Shown here piece after piece: positions 42,748 through 50,744 of a stretch of 64,000 nt of DNA. The position numbers were made by a program, and so were the translations under genes. This DNA is from Aliiruegeria sabulilitoris (GTDB lineage: Bacteria > Pseudomonadota > Alphaproteobacteria > Rhodobacterales > Rhodobacteraceae): positions 372,001 to 436,000 of the forward strand of contig NZ_LOAS01000002.1 in NCBI RefSeq assembly GCF_001558155.1. The letters are read 5' to 3'. Numbering within the stretch: the first letter of the stretch is position 1; the number at the start of each line of letters is the position of its first letter. Under the pieces are notes generated by a model. That model saw only the letters and a program-made list of their open reading frames with translations. It had not been told where the DNA came from and did no database searches.

Positions 42748-43950
42748 ATGTCTCAGATCGACGCCCCCAATGTCTATGATGCCGAACCGATCCCCGAAGC
42801 CGCGCGCGCGGAAATCGACCGGCTTCTGAGAACCGGAGATCTGTTTCGCTATACGGCTTCCGCGGACGCGCCGGTCACGCTGTTGGAGCGCGAATTCGCC
42901 GAAGCGATGGGCAGCAAATACGCGCTCGCCGTCTCCTCCTGTTCGGCGGCTCTGTTCCTGTCGCTCAAGGCGCTCGGCCTGCCGCGCGGGGCCAAGGTGC
43001 TGATCCCGGCCTTCACTTTTGCCGCCGTCCCCTCGGCAATCGTCCATGCCGAGTGCCAGCCCGTCCTGGTGGAATGCGGCTCGAATTACCGGATAGACCT
43101 GACGGATTTCGAAACCAGGTTCACCGACGAGATCGAGGCGATCATCATCAGCCACATGCGCGGCCATACCTCGGACATGGACGCGATCATGGCGCTGGCC
43201 GATGCGCGCGGCGTGCCGGTGATCGAGGACGCAGCCCATTCGCTCGGCACACTCTGGGCCGGCCGCAAGATCGGCACCATCGGAAAGATCGGCTGTTTCT
43301 CCTTCCAATCCTACAAGCTGCTCAACGCGGGCGAAGGTGGCGTCCTGATCACCGATGACGCGGATCTGGTGGCGCGCGCCGTGATCATGTCCGGCGCCTA
43401 CGAGCATAACTGGAAAAAGCATGACGGGCTGCAAGAGGCCTTCGAGCACTGGCAGAACCAGCTGCCGCTCTACAACCTGCGGCTTCAGAACCTCTCGGCG
43501 GCCGTGATCCGCCCGCAGTTGAAAGAGCTGGCCCGCCGGGTGAATGATGGCCGCTCCAACCATGACCATGTTGCGGATCGGCTGAACCAATCGCCCTGGC
43601 TCGACGTTCCGCCGCCGCTGGCACAGGAGCTGCGCGCACCGGATTCGATCCAGTTCAACCTGGTCGGAATGTCGGATGACGAGGTGACGGCTTTCACCAC
43701 TGCGGCCGAGGCCGCGGGGGTGAAGGTTCAGGTCTTTGGCAAGAGCACGGACAATGCGCGTGCCTTCTGGAACTGGCAATTCATCGAAGGCGAGATGCCG
43801 GAGCTGCCGGCGACCCGCGCGATGCTGATGCGAGCTTGCGATGTGCGCCTGCCGGCCCGGTTGAAACAGCCCGAACTGGATTTCATCGCTGACGCGTTGG
43901 TGGGGGCTGCCGCAACGGCAATGGAAGATCAGCGCGCCTACGGCACCTGA
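42748..43950 (+). CDS. DegT/DnrJ/EryC1-type PLP aminotransferase
   Basis: A 400-residue fold-type I aminotransferase. The PLP lysine is Lys190 in FQSYKLLNAGEGGVLI. The family pattern SSCSAALFLSLKALGL, IPAFTFAAVPSAIVHAECQP and VIEDAAHSLGTLWAGR is plain. DegT enzymes usually make amino sugars, but some act in catabolism of amines. The start at 42748 is preceded by GGAA; a TTG at 42742 is also in frame. It follows the ligase operon by 133 bases on the same strand. In the known putrescine pathway an unrelated aminotransferase (PuuE) acts after deglutamylation, so this enzyme may fill a similar place here (inference). Confidence 0.86.
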   Translation: MSQIDAPNVYDAEPIPEAARAEIDRLLRTGDLFRYTASADAPVTLLEREFAEAMGSKYALAVSSCSAALFLSLKALGLPRGAKVLIPAFTFAAVPSAIVHAECQPVLVECGSNYRIDLTDFETRFTDEIEAIIISHMRGHTSDMDAIMALADARGVPVIEDAAHSLGTLWAGRKIGTIGKIGCFSFQSYKLLNAGEGGVLITDDADLVARAVIMSGAYEHNWKKHDGLQEAFEHWQNQLPLYNLRLQNLSAAVIRPQLKELARRVNDGRSNHDHVADRLNQSPWLDVPPPLAQELRAPDSIQFNLVGMSDDEVTAFTTAAEAAGVKVQVFGKSTDNARAFWNWQFIEGEMPELPATRAMLMRACDVRLPARLKQPELDFIADALVGAAATAMEDQRAYGT

Positions 43951-43956
43951 GGCGCG

Positions 43957-44920
43957 CTAGAGCAACTTCAATTCCCCGTCGAGCCAGGGCATGCGCTCCA
44001 CGGCGGGGGTTACGATCATCTCCTGAAGCAGCGGTTTGAGCCGCTCCACCAGCCGGCCGGGCATGTCCTGGATCTCGGCGGAACGTGCGATCAGCGAAAT
44101 TCGCCGCGAGAGCGGCTTCATCGGTAGCGGCAGCACGTCCACCGCGTCGCGGAACCTGCGCGCCCGCAGGTAGCCCAGCGGCGTCAGGATGGTCCAGCCA
44201 GCCTCGGCGGCGACCATGGCCATGATGGCGTGATAGCTGTCCAGTTCGAAACGGCGCGCGAGCTCGATCCGGTTCAGCTCCAGATGGGCCGAGATCTGCC
44301 GCCCCATCAGGTGACGTTGTGTGTAGTGGATGAAGGGGATCTGCTGGAGCCGTTGAAGAAGGTCCTCGCCGCCAGCGAAACCGCGCGGCACGGCAGCCAC
44401 GAAGGGCTCCTCCATCAGCGGGTGCACCTCGGTCCACTCCGCTTCCGTCTCGGCAAGCTGCGCGGCCACGATCACATCCAGCGCTCGCGCCTCCAACAGG
44501 TCGAACAGCCGGTGGCTGGCGCCGGTTTCCAGCAGGAAACGGCAGTCGCGCAATTCCTCCGCCATGTTCGAAAGCAGGCGCGGCGTCACATCGGCATCGA
44601 AATCCTCGATCATGCCAAGCCGCAGGTCCGTCAACGCCCGCATATCGCCTGTGGCCAATTCCGCGCGCGCGGAGCGCCTCGTTCCAGATCCGTTGTGCCC
44701 TTTTGCGAAAGATCCCCCCGGCGGCGGTGAGCTGCGCCGGACGGCGGCTGCGGTCGATCAGGACCCGGCCAAGCGCCGTTTCAAGGTTGCTCAATTGCTG
44801 GCTGACGCCGGACGGGCTCGCGCCGAGCCTGCGCGCGGCCGACGAAACGGAGCCTTCCTCGGCCACGGCCAGAAAGACCTCGATCCCCCAAAGGGTCACA
44901 CGACCGGCGGTGTCGGTCAT
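43957..44920 (-). pseudogene. LysR-family regulator interrupted by a 1-base frameshift
   Basis: The N-terminal helix-turn-helix reads from an ATG at 44920 (VTLWGIEVFLAVAEEGSVSS, then GVSQQLSNLETALGR) to about 44675. The C-terminal effector domain continues in another frame from about 44660 to 43957 (TDLRLGMIEDFDADVTPRL onward). The break lies in a GC-alternating run (CCGCGCGCGCGG at 44661-44672), where one base too many is present relative to a continuous protein. The whole would be about 320 residues, normal for LysR. It is convergent with the DegT gene. It may be a true mutation or a sequencing error in the repeat. If intact, it would probably regulate the upstream amine operon. Confidence 0.75.
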
Positions 44921-44959
44921 CTTCGTCCTCGAACCAAAGCCCCGACCAGCCGGAGGCGA

Positions 44960-45511
44960 TTACTTGTTCATCCGCGCCAGTTTGGCCTGAAGATCGGCAA
45001 GCTGGCTCTTGATCTCGTTCAGATCTTCGCCGGTGGGTTCTTTTTGCGCGTCATCGCCCTTTGGCGACGGCCACGGTCCCATGCCACCCGTCATTGCCTT
45101 GAGGAATGCGGCTTGCTGTGCCTGCATCGCCTCGAAACCGGTCATTGAGGCAATGGGATTTATCTTTCCCATGTTCTCCATCATCTTCGACTGCCCGTCG
45201 CGGAGCATCTCGAAAGACATGGCCAGAAATTGCGGCACGACAGAATTGGCCGACGAGGTGTAGCTGCGCACGAGATCGGTGAGAACATTGATCGGCAGGA
45301 CGCTCTCGCCCTTGCTCTCATGTTCGGCAATGATCTGAAGCAGATACTGGCGGGTCAGGTCGTCACCGGACTTCAGATCGATGATCTGGACCTCGCGTCC
45401 CTCGCGAATGAAACCGGCAATATCCTCAAGCGTCACATAGTCGCTTGTCTCGGTATTATAGAGCCGCCGGCTGGCGTAGCGCTTGATCAGAAGCGGTGTA
45501 TCATCGGCCAC
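44960..45511 (-). CDS. phaR: PhaR, polyhydroxyalkanoate synthesis repressor
   Basis: A 183-residue PhaR protein. The DNA-binding N-terminus carries IKRYASRRLYNTETSDYVTL and the granule-accessory region LPINVLTDLVRSYTSSANSV follows. The C-terminus ends in a coiled coil (EIKSQLADLQAKLARMNK). PhaR binds CTGC-N3-GCAG sites and represses phasin genes, and leaves the DNA when granules form. A near-consensus site (TTGC-GGT-GCAG) lies upstream of its own start, and two perfect sites lie upstream of phaP. It lies in the order phaZ / phaC-phaP-phaR. Confidence 0.93.
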   Translation of the reverse strand: MADDTPLLIKRYASRRLYNTETSDYVTLEDIAGFIREGREVQIIDLKSGDDLTRQYLLQIIAEHESKGESVLPINVLTDLVRSYTSSANSVVPQFLAMSFEMLRDGQSKMMENMGKINPIASMTGFEAMQAQQAAFLKAMTGGMGPWPSPKGDDAQKEPTGEDLNEIKSQLADLQAKLARMNK

Positions 45512-45527
45512 GCATTTCCCTCCCCTG

Positions 45528-45538
45528 TTGCGGTGCAG
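45528..45538. promoter_or_regulatory. Near-consensus PhaR box upstream of phaR
   Basis: TTGC-GGT-GCAG at 45528-45538 differs by one base from CTGC-N3-GCAG and lies 17 bases upstream of the minus-strand phaR start at 45511. It may allow self-repression. Confidence 0.4.
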
Positions 45539-45559
45539 CGAAGCCTAAACCACGCGTGC

Positions 45560-45595
45560 GCAAAAGAAAAGGGTGGGCGTAAACGCCCACCCTTT
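45560..45595 (-). terminator. Terminator after phaP
   Basis: A perfect 13-base stem (AAAGGGTGGGCGT at 45568-45580 pairing with ACGCCCACCCTTT at 45583-45595) with a 2-base spacer. On the minus strand it is followed by a T-rich tract. It separates phaP from phaR, both on the minus strand. Confidence 0.85.
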
Positions 45596-45650
45596 AGGTT
45601 CTCACGGGTCAGGGAGGAGGACACCCGCATTGAACCTCTCACCTAATGCC

Positions 45651-46097
45651 TTATTTGGCAGCGGTGGCTTTCTTGGCAGCAGTGGTCACCTCGTCGGTGG
45701 CCTTCTTGACAGCGGCCTGGGCGTCTTCGGAGAAGTCCTTGCCAGCAGCCAGCATCAGCTCGACGGTTTCCATCTGGACCTTCTTGGCAACCTCGGCGAA
45801 GGCAGCCATGGTCTCGGCGACCAGCTCGGCCTGCGCGGAGGCGTAGTCGGTCATCGCCTTGGAGTAATCGGCCGGCTCATCCTTCAGCTTGGTGACTTCA
45901 CCCAGCTTGGTGATGGTTTCCTTGGTCCACTTGGAGGAAATCTCGGTCGACTTCTCGGCGGCTTCCAGGGCAACCTTGGAGAATTTCTCGCCCAGGGCAG
46001 CCTGAGATTTGAAAGCGTCCTGCATGGCCGTCGCGTCCACCGGGAACGCGGACATCATGTCTTGCATCATCTTGGTCATGTCATCGGTCTTGGTCAT
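45651..46097 (-). CDS. phaP: Phasin (PhaP), granule surface protein
   Basis: A 148-residue helical protein rich in alanine, lysine and glutamate, matching the phasin family (KWTKETITKLGEVTKLKDEP, ALEAAEKSTEISSKW, AEVAKKVQMETVELMLAAGK). Phasins coat polyhydroxyalkanoate granules. Two CTGC-N3-GCAG sites lie 71-111 bases upstream of its start at 46097, as expected for repression by PhaR. The gene ends before a strong terminator, and phaC lies 145 bases upstream on the same strand. Confidence 0.9.
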   Translation of the reverse strand: MTKTDDMTKMMQDMMSAFPVDATAMQDAFKSQAALGEKFSKVALEAAEKSTEISSKWTKETITKLGEVTKLKDEPADYSKAMTDYASAQAELVAETMAAFAEVAKKVQMETVELMLAAGKDFSEDAQAAVKKATDEVTTAAKKATAAK

Positions 46098-46165
46098 GGT
46101 CTTGCTCCTTCAGGGTGCGCCTCGGGCCGCCGGGCGCCTGTGTTGTTCGATGACCAAGATATACT

Positions 46166-46209
46166 TTCTGCACTGCAGCATTTCAAGTATTTTTCGCTGC
46201 AGTGCAGAA
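46166..46209. promoter_or_regulatory. PhaR boxes upstream of phaP
   Basis: A perfect 14-base inverted repeat, TTCTGCACTGCAGC at 46166-46179 and GCTGCAGTGCAGAA at 46196-46209. Each arm contains a full PhaR box, CTGC-ACT-GCAG at 46168-46178 and CTGC-AGT-GCAG at 46197-46207, with centres 29 bases apart. From memory this is the PhaR recognition pattern in Paracoccus denitrificans. Confidence 0.78.
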
Positions 46210-46242
46210 TTTTTTACATTCCGAACATCCAACCCATCGGAG

Positions 46243-48039
46243 TCACGACGCTTTTTCCGCCACCACATAGGTGCCCGGCGCCGGGGCGAGCGGCGGATGC
46301 TCCGAATCGCCCGGCGTGCGGGCCGGGATCTGGGCGCCGGAGCGCTTCTTGAGCCAGGCTTCCCAACGCGGCCACCAGGAGCCTTCATTGAAATCCGCCG
46401 TGTCTTGCCACTTTTCGGGCGACAGGCTCAGATCCTCGTTGGTGTAATGGCCGTATTTCTTCTTGCTGGGCGGATTCACGATGCCGGCGATATGGCCGGA
46501 CTCGGACAGGATGAAGATCTTCTGCTTCGAGCCCATCTTCTGAACCCCGCGGAAGGAACTCTTCCAGGCGGCAATGTGATCGGTCTCACAAGCGATCGCG
46601 CAGAGCGGTACATCCACGTCCTTGATCGAGAGCGTTTCACCGCAAACCTTGAAACCCTCGCCGGTGGCGAACTCGTCGCGCTGGCACAAGCCGCGCAGAT
46701 ACTCCACCGCCATGCGGGCCGGCAGGTTCGTGCCGTCGCCATTCCAGTAGAGCAGGTCGAAAGCGGGCGGCGCTTCGCCCAGCATGTAACTGCGGATCGC
46801 CGGGGCATAGATCAGGTCATTGGCCCGCAGGAAAGAGAAAGTGCGCGACATGTAAAACGAGTCGAGCACACCCGACTTGATGCATTCGGCCTCGATACCA
46901 TCGACGAAATCGTCCTGCAGGAAGACGCCCACTTCGCCCTGATCGGAGAAATCGGTCAGCGTGGTAAAGAACGTCGCCGAGCGGATGGACTTGTCGCCGC
47001 GCTTCTTCATCAGCGACAGCGTCAGGCTCAGGGTGGTGCCGGCGATGCAATAGCCGATGACGTTGATCTTGTCCTCGCCACAGATCGACTTCACCTCATC
47101 GATCGCGGTCAGGTAGCCTTCCTCGATGTAGTTATCCAAACCGATATCGGCATAGGAGGCATCCGGGTTTACCCAGGAGACGACGAAGACGGTATAGCCC
47201 TGATCGACGATCCACTTGATCAGCGAATTGGCCGGCTTCAGGTCGAGAATGTAGAACTTGTTGATCCAGGGCGGGAAGATCAGCAACGGCGTTCGATGCA
47301 CTTTTTCGGTGGTCGGCGCGTATTGGATTAGCTCGAACATCCGGTTGCGGAAAACGACCTCCCCCTTGGAGGAGCCGATGTTCTCACCGACGTTGAAAGC
47401 GTCCTTGTCGGCCAGCGTCACGACGAGATCACCGTTATTGTTTTCGAGATCCCGAACGAGGTTCTCCAGCCCGTCGACCAGGGACTGCCCCTCGGTATCG
47501 ACCGCTTTCTGCAGCGCCTCCGGGTTGGTGCCCAGGTAGTTCGCCGGGCTCATCATGTCGACGATCTGCTGAGTGAAGTAGGTTAGCCGTTGCTTGTCCT
47601 TCGGATCGAGGTAATCGAGACCGGCGACCGCGGAACTGATAGCGTCGCTCGTCATCAGGTATTGCTGCTTGAGGAAGTTGAAATACGGATGGCTCTGCCA
47701 GAGTTCACCCGCGAATCGGCGATCCCTGGGTGTATGGTCTTCTGGCGGCTGCAATTTGCCAGCAGCCAGAACCTGTTGCGCTTCGATGTAGTGCTTGAGG
47801 GTCTTGCCCCAGAAATCCACCTGATGTTCGAACACCTTGGCCGGATTTTTCATCATTTCGGTCAAGTAGGCCGAGGTCGCTTTCATATAGAGATCCTGCC
47901 CGGGACCCTGAAGGGAGGGGTCAATTTGGCGCTGATGCGACAGGGCTGCCACAAGCCGTTGAGAAAGCGACTCGATTTTTGCCAGATTCGCTGTAAGCGT
48001 GTCCTGATCCGGCGCACCGGTCTTTTGATCGGTTGTCAT
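46243..48039 (-). CDS. phaC: Class I poly(3-hydroxyalkanoate) synthase
   Basis: A 598-residue class I PHA synthase that polymerises hydroxyacyl-CoA on the granule surface. The nucleophile is Cys331 in the lipase-box-like VIGYCIAGTTLSL. Other conserved parts are LIFPPWINKFYILDLKPANS, SWVNPDASYADIGLDNYIEE and the C-terminal histidine in SESGHIAGIVNPPSKKK. I chose the ATG at 48039 because it gives the usual polar N-terminus; a start 23 codons upstream adds an unrelated stretch. It is divergent from phaZ and upstream of phaP. Confidence 0.95.
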   Translation of the reverse strand: MTTDQKTGAPDQDTLTANLAKIESLSQRLVAALSHQRQIDPSLQGPGQDLYMKATSAYLTEMMKNPAKVFEHQVDFWGKTLKHYIEAQQVLAAGKLQPPEDHTPRDRRFAGELWQSHPYFNFLKQQYLMTSDAISSAVAGLDYLDPKDKQRLTYFTQQIVDMMSPANYLGTNPEALQKAVDTEGQSLVDGLENLVRDLENNNGDLVVTLADKDAFNVGENIGSSKGEVVFRNRMFELIQYAPTTEKVHRTPLLIFPPWINKFYILDLKPANSLIKWIVDQGYTVFVVSWVNPDASYADIGLDNYIEEGYLTAIDEVKSICGEDKINVIGYCIAGTTLSLTLSLMKKRGDKSIRSATFFTTLTDFSDQGEVGVFLQDDFVDGIEAECIKSGVLDSFYMSRTFSFLRANDLIYAPAIRSYMLGEAPPAFDLLYWNGDGTNLPARMAVEYLRGLCQRDEFATGEGFKVCGETLSIKDVDVPLCAIACETDHIAAWKSSFRGVQKMGSKQKIFILSESGHIAGIVNPPSKKKYGHYTNEDLSLSPEKWQDTADFNEGSWWPRWEAWLKKRSGAQIPARTPGDSEHPPLAPAPGTYVVAEKAS

Positions 48040-48155
48040 CGAAGGCCCTTTTCCATTAGTTTCGTCGCGATGAATATATTCGCAGGAATGTTCCAGCAAA
48101 GCGACCAATTGTTACGGTCGGCCGCGTGGCGCGCCACACAAGGAGTTAGTGACGC

Positions 48156-49439
48156 ATGAAATACATGGCAACCTATGACCTGATGGAAAGCATCCGGGTT
48201 ACCAATGAGTGGCTCGGTTCGACGGCCAAGGCCGCCTGCTCCCATCCGGCGTTCGGTCTGTCGATGAACCCGCTCGTGCAGCTGACCGCGGCCTGGGGCG
48301 AGGTGACCGAACGGACATTCCAGCGCATGGAGTCCAAGCCGGACTGGAACATCAACTCCGTCGTTGGCACCGATGGGCGCGACCACCTGGTCGACGTGAT
48401 CAAGATGGTCGAGAAGCCCTTTGGCGACCTCATCCATTTCGAAGTGCAGGGACGCTCCGAGAGGCCCCGCAAGGTGCTGCTGGTCGCGCCGATGTCGGGT
48501 CACTATGCCACGCTGCTGCGCAGCACGGTGGTGTCGCTTCTGCCCGATTGCGAGGTCTACACGACAGATTGGCACAATGCGCGGGACATTCCCGTTTCGG
48601 CCGGCAAGTTCGACGTCGAGGATTACGTTCTCTACCTCGTTGAATTCATGAAATTCCTTGGCCCGGATACCCATGTGATCGCCGTCTGCCAGCCCGCGCC
48701 GCTGACGCTGGCCGCCACCGCCTACCTCGCCGAGGAAGACCCGGAGGCGCAGCCCAACTCCCTGACCCTGATCGGTGGCCCGATCGATCCCGGCGCCGCC
48801 CCCACCGAGGTGACCGATTTCGGCCGCACGGTGACCATGGGTCAGCTCGAACAGCACGTCCTGCAACGCGTGGGCTTCAAATATGCCGGCGCGGGACGCA
48901 TGGTCTATCCCGGCCTGCAACAGCTCTCCTCCTTCATCGCGATGAATTCGGAAACCCATGCCTCCGCCTTCTTCGATCAGATCGTGCGCACGGCCCGCGG
49001 CGAGGCGCATGAGCATGACCGCCACAACCGCTTTTACGACGAGTATCTCGCCGTGATGGACATGACGGCCGAATTCTACATGTCGACCGTCGAGCGGATC
49101 TTCAAGAATCGTGAAATCGCACAGGACATCTTCGAGGTGAACGGCAAGCGCGTTCACATCGGCGCCATCACGGATGTTGCAGTCAAGACGGTCGAAGGTG
49201 GCAAGGACGACATCTCCGCCCCTGGCCAGTGCGTTGCCGCGCTGGACCTGCTGACCGGTCTCGATGACAGCAAGAAGGCGAGCTATATCGAACCCGGCGC
49301 GGGCCATTACGGCATCTTTGCTGGCAAGTCCTGGCGGAACAACATCCGCCCGCTGGTGCTCGATTTCATCGACGCAAACATGACGCACGAACGCCGGCGG
49401 ATCGAATTCGCCAATATCAAGTCGTTGCACGCGCGATAG
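48156..49439 (+). CDS. phaZ: Intracellular poly(3-hydroxybutyrate) depolymerase
   Basis: A 427-residue intracellular depolymerase that mobilises stored polymer. The catalytic cysteine is Cys178 in VIAVCQPAPLTLAATAYLA, in place of the serine of extracellular enzymes. Other signatures are VLLVAPMSGHYATLLRSTVV, TDWHNARDIPVSAGKF and the histidine near GAGHYGIFAGKSWR. The start has AAGGAG upstream, a palindrome GTGGCGCGCCAC lies just before it, and the gene is divergent from phaC. A weak GC hairpin follows the stop (about 49449-49468). Confidence 0.93.
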   Translation: MKYMATYDLMESIRVTNEWLGSTAKAACSHPAFGLSMNPLVQLTAAWGEVTERTFQRMESKPDWNINSVVGTDGRDHLVDVIKMVEKPFGDLIHFEVQGRSERPRKVLLVAPMSGHYATLLRSTVVSLLPDCEVYTTDWHNARDIPVSAGKFDVEDYVLYLVEFMKFLGPDTHVIAVCQPAPLTLAATAYLAEEDPEAQPNSLTLIGGPIDPGAAPTEVTDFGRTVTMGQLEQHVLQRVGFKYAGAGRMVYPGLQQLSSFIAMNSETHASAFFDQIVRTARGEAHEHDRHNRFYDEYLAVMDMTAEFYMSTVERIFKNREIAQDIFEVNGKRVHIGAITDVAVKTVEGGKDDISAPGQCVAALDLLTGLDDSKKASYIEPGAGHYGIFAGKSWRNNIRPLVLDFIDANMTHERRRIEFANIKSLHAR

Positions 49440-49480
49440 ACAGGATGCGGGGTCGCCTCGGCGGCCCCAAATCACTTCCC

Positions 49481-50191
49481 TCAGCGCAGAACCAGCGGGC
49501 TGTCCAGCCACGCCGCCAGAGCGGCGTTTGTGGCCTGCGGCTGTTCGAGCGTCGGGAAATGGCCGGCATTGGGAATGACCTGGAAATCGGAATAGGGGAT
49601 GAGTTCGGCCATGAACTCATGCCGCTTCACCGGGCAGATCTTGTCATGCTCCCCGCATAGCACCAGCGCGGGAACACGCATCGTCCGCAGCACCTTCTGC
49701 TGATCGGGGCGGCGTTGCAACGCGCGCGACTGTGCAACGAACATGTCCGGCCCGTGGGTCTCGGCCATCTCGACCAACAGGTTGAGGATCTCGCCGCGAT
49801 GCGGGCCAAGGGCAAGCGATCCAGGGCCGATCTCGTCCCGCACCAGCCCATTCAAACGGCCGGCCCTGACCGCGACGATCTGCGGCTCGCGCCCCGCCGC
49901 GACCTGCGGCGATTCCGGCAGCGGGCTGGTATCCATCAGCGCAACGCGCGTCACCCGCTCCGGCGCCCGGCGCAGCACTTCCATGGCAATCACACCGCCC
50001 ATCGAGGCACCGACAAGAGCAAAGCGGGATGGCGCGGCATCGAGCACCTGCGCAGCGATCGCACCCACCGAAGACGCCCCGGTGACAGGCGCCACCATCA
50101 CCGCCCGCGTCAGGCCGAATTCGAGCAATTGCGGCCAGAATATCCGCGCATCGCACATCATCTCCGGCAGGAAAACCAGCGGTTCGTTCAT
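49481..50191 (-). CDS. Alpha/beta hydrolase 1
   Basis: A 236-residue alpha/beta hydrolase of unknown substrate. The nucleophile elbow is LVGASMGGVIAMEVL with Ser at the GxSxG centre, and the histidine lies in PNAGHFPTLEQPQ. There is no signal peptide. I chose the ATG at 50191 because it gives a compact family start (NEPLVFLPEMMCDARIFWPQ); an earlier in-frame start adds a polar tail. It is the last gene of a minus-strand operon with a VOC protein and two other hydrolases. Its function could be an esterase or an epoxide-type hydrolase. Confidence 0.78.
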   Translation of the reverse strand: MNEPLVFLPEMMCDARIFWPQLLEFGLTRAVMVAPVTGASSVGAIAAQVLDAAPSRFALVGASMGGVIAMEVLRRAPERVTRVALMDTSPLPESPQVAAGREPQIVAVRAGRLNGLVRDEIGPGSLALGPHRGEILNLLVEMAETHGPDMFVAQSRALQRRPDQQKVLRTMRVPALVLCGEHDKICPVKRHEFMAELIPYSDFQVIPNAGHFPTLEQPQATNAALAAWLDSPLVLR

Positions 50192-50284
50192 TGCTTGGAC
50201 CTTGTCGAAACTGCCTCTCGCGCTTTGCCGCGCGTTCGCGCCCATGCTAGAGCGCCGCCACTCCGACCGAAAGCCCGAAACGCG

Positions 50285-50743
50285 TCACGCAGCCCCGCCG
50301 CCCCATTGGAAAGCGCCATCCCGCCCAAGCGGCGAGAACGGGTTGAAGGCCACCTCCCAGAAATGGCCGTCCGGATCGGCGAAATACCCGTGATGCCCGC
50401 CCCAGAAAACGTCCTGCGCCGGTTTGAGCACCCTGCCGCCGGCGGCCTCGGCTGCCTGCAGCAGTTCCGCCACTGCCTCCACGCTGCGAACGTTGTGGGC
50501 AAGCGTTACCGTCGAGCCACCGGGCTTCAATTGATCCACCGGCACGCCGATATCCTCGGCCAGCTTGTCGAGCGGGTAAAGTCCGAGCGTCTGCCCGAGC
50601 AGGTTGAAAGCGATCACACCCTCCGGGCTAGGCTCGCGCTGCCAGCCGAGCGCCTCGTAAAAGGCGGCCGCGCGCTCGAGGTCGGCCACGCCGAGGGTGA
50701 TCAGGCTCACCCGCCTTTCCATTGCCTCGTTTTCCTTGCTCAT
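50285..50743 (-). CDS. VOC/glyoxalase-fold protein
   Basis: A 152-residue vicinal-oxygen-chelate protein with the paired beta-alpha-beta modules of that fold: VSLITLGVADLERAAAFYEA at the start and GHHGYFADPDGHFWEVAFNP near the end. Metal-binding residues of classical glyoxalase I are only partly kept, so it may be a dioxygenase-like, resistance-type or orphan member. The ATG at 50743 has GGAGCTG upstream and follows the stop of the preceding hydrolase gene by 1 base. Its substrate cannot be deduced. Confidence 0.82.
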   Translation of the reverse strand: MSKENEAMERRVSLITLGVADLERAAAFYEALGWQREPSPEGVIAFNLLGQTLGLYPLDKLAEDIGVPVDQLKPGGSTVTLAHNVRSVEAVAELLQAAEAAGGRVLKPAQDVFWGGHHGYFADPDGHFWEVAFNPFSPLGRDGAFQWGGGAA

Positions 50744-50744
50744 G

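Noticed and set aside
48126-48137. GTGGCGCGCCAC treated as a PhaR box
   Set aside because: It lacks the CTGC/GCAG core. It is listed only as an unassigned palindrome.
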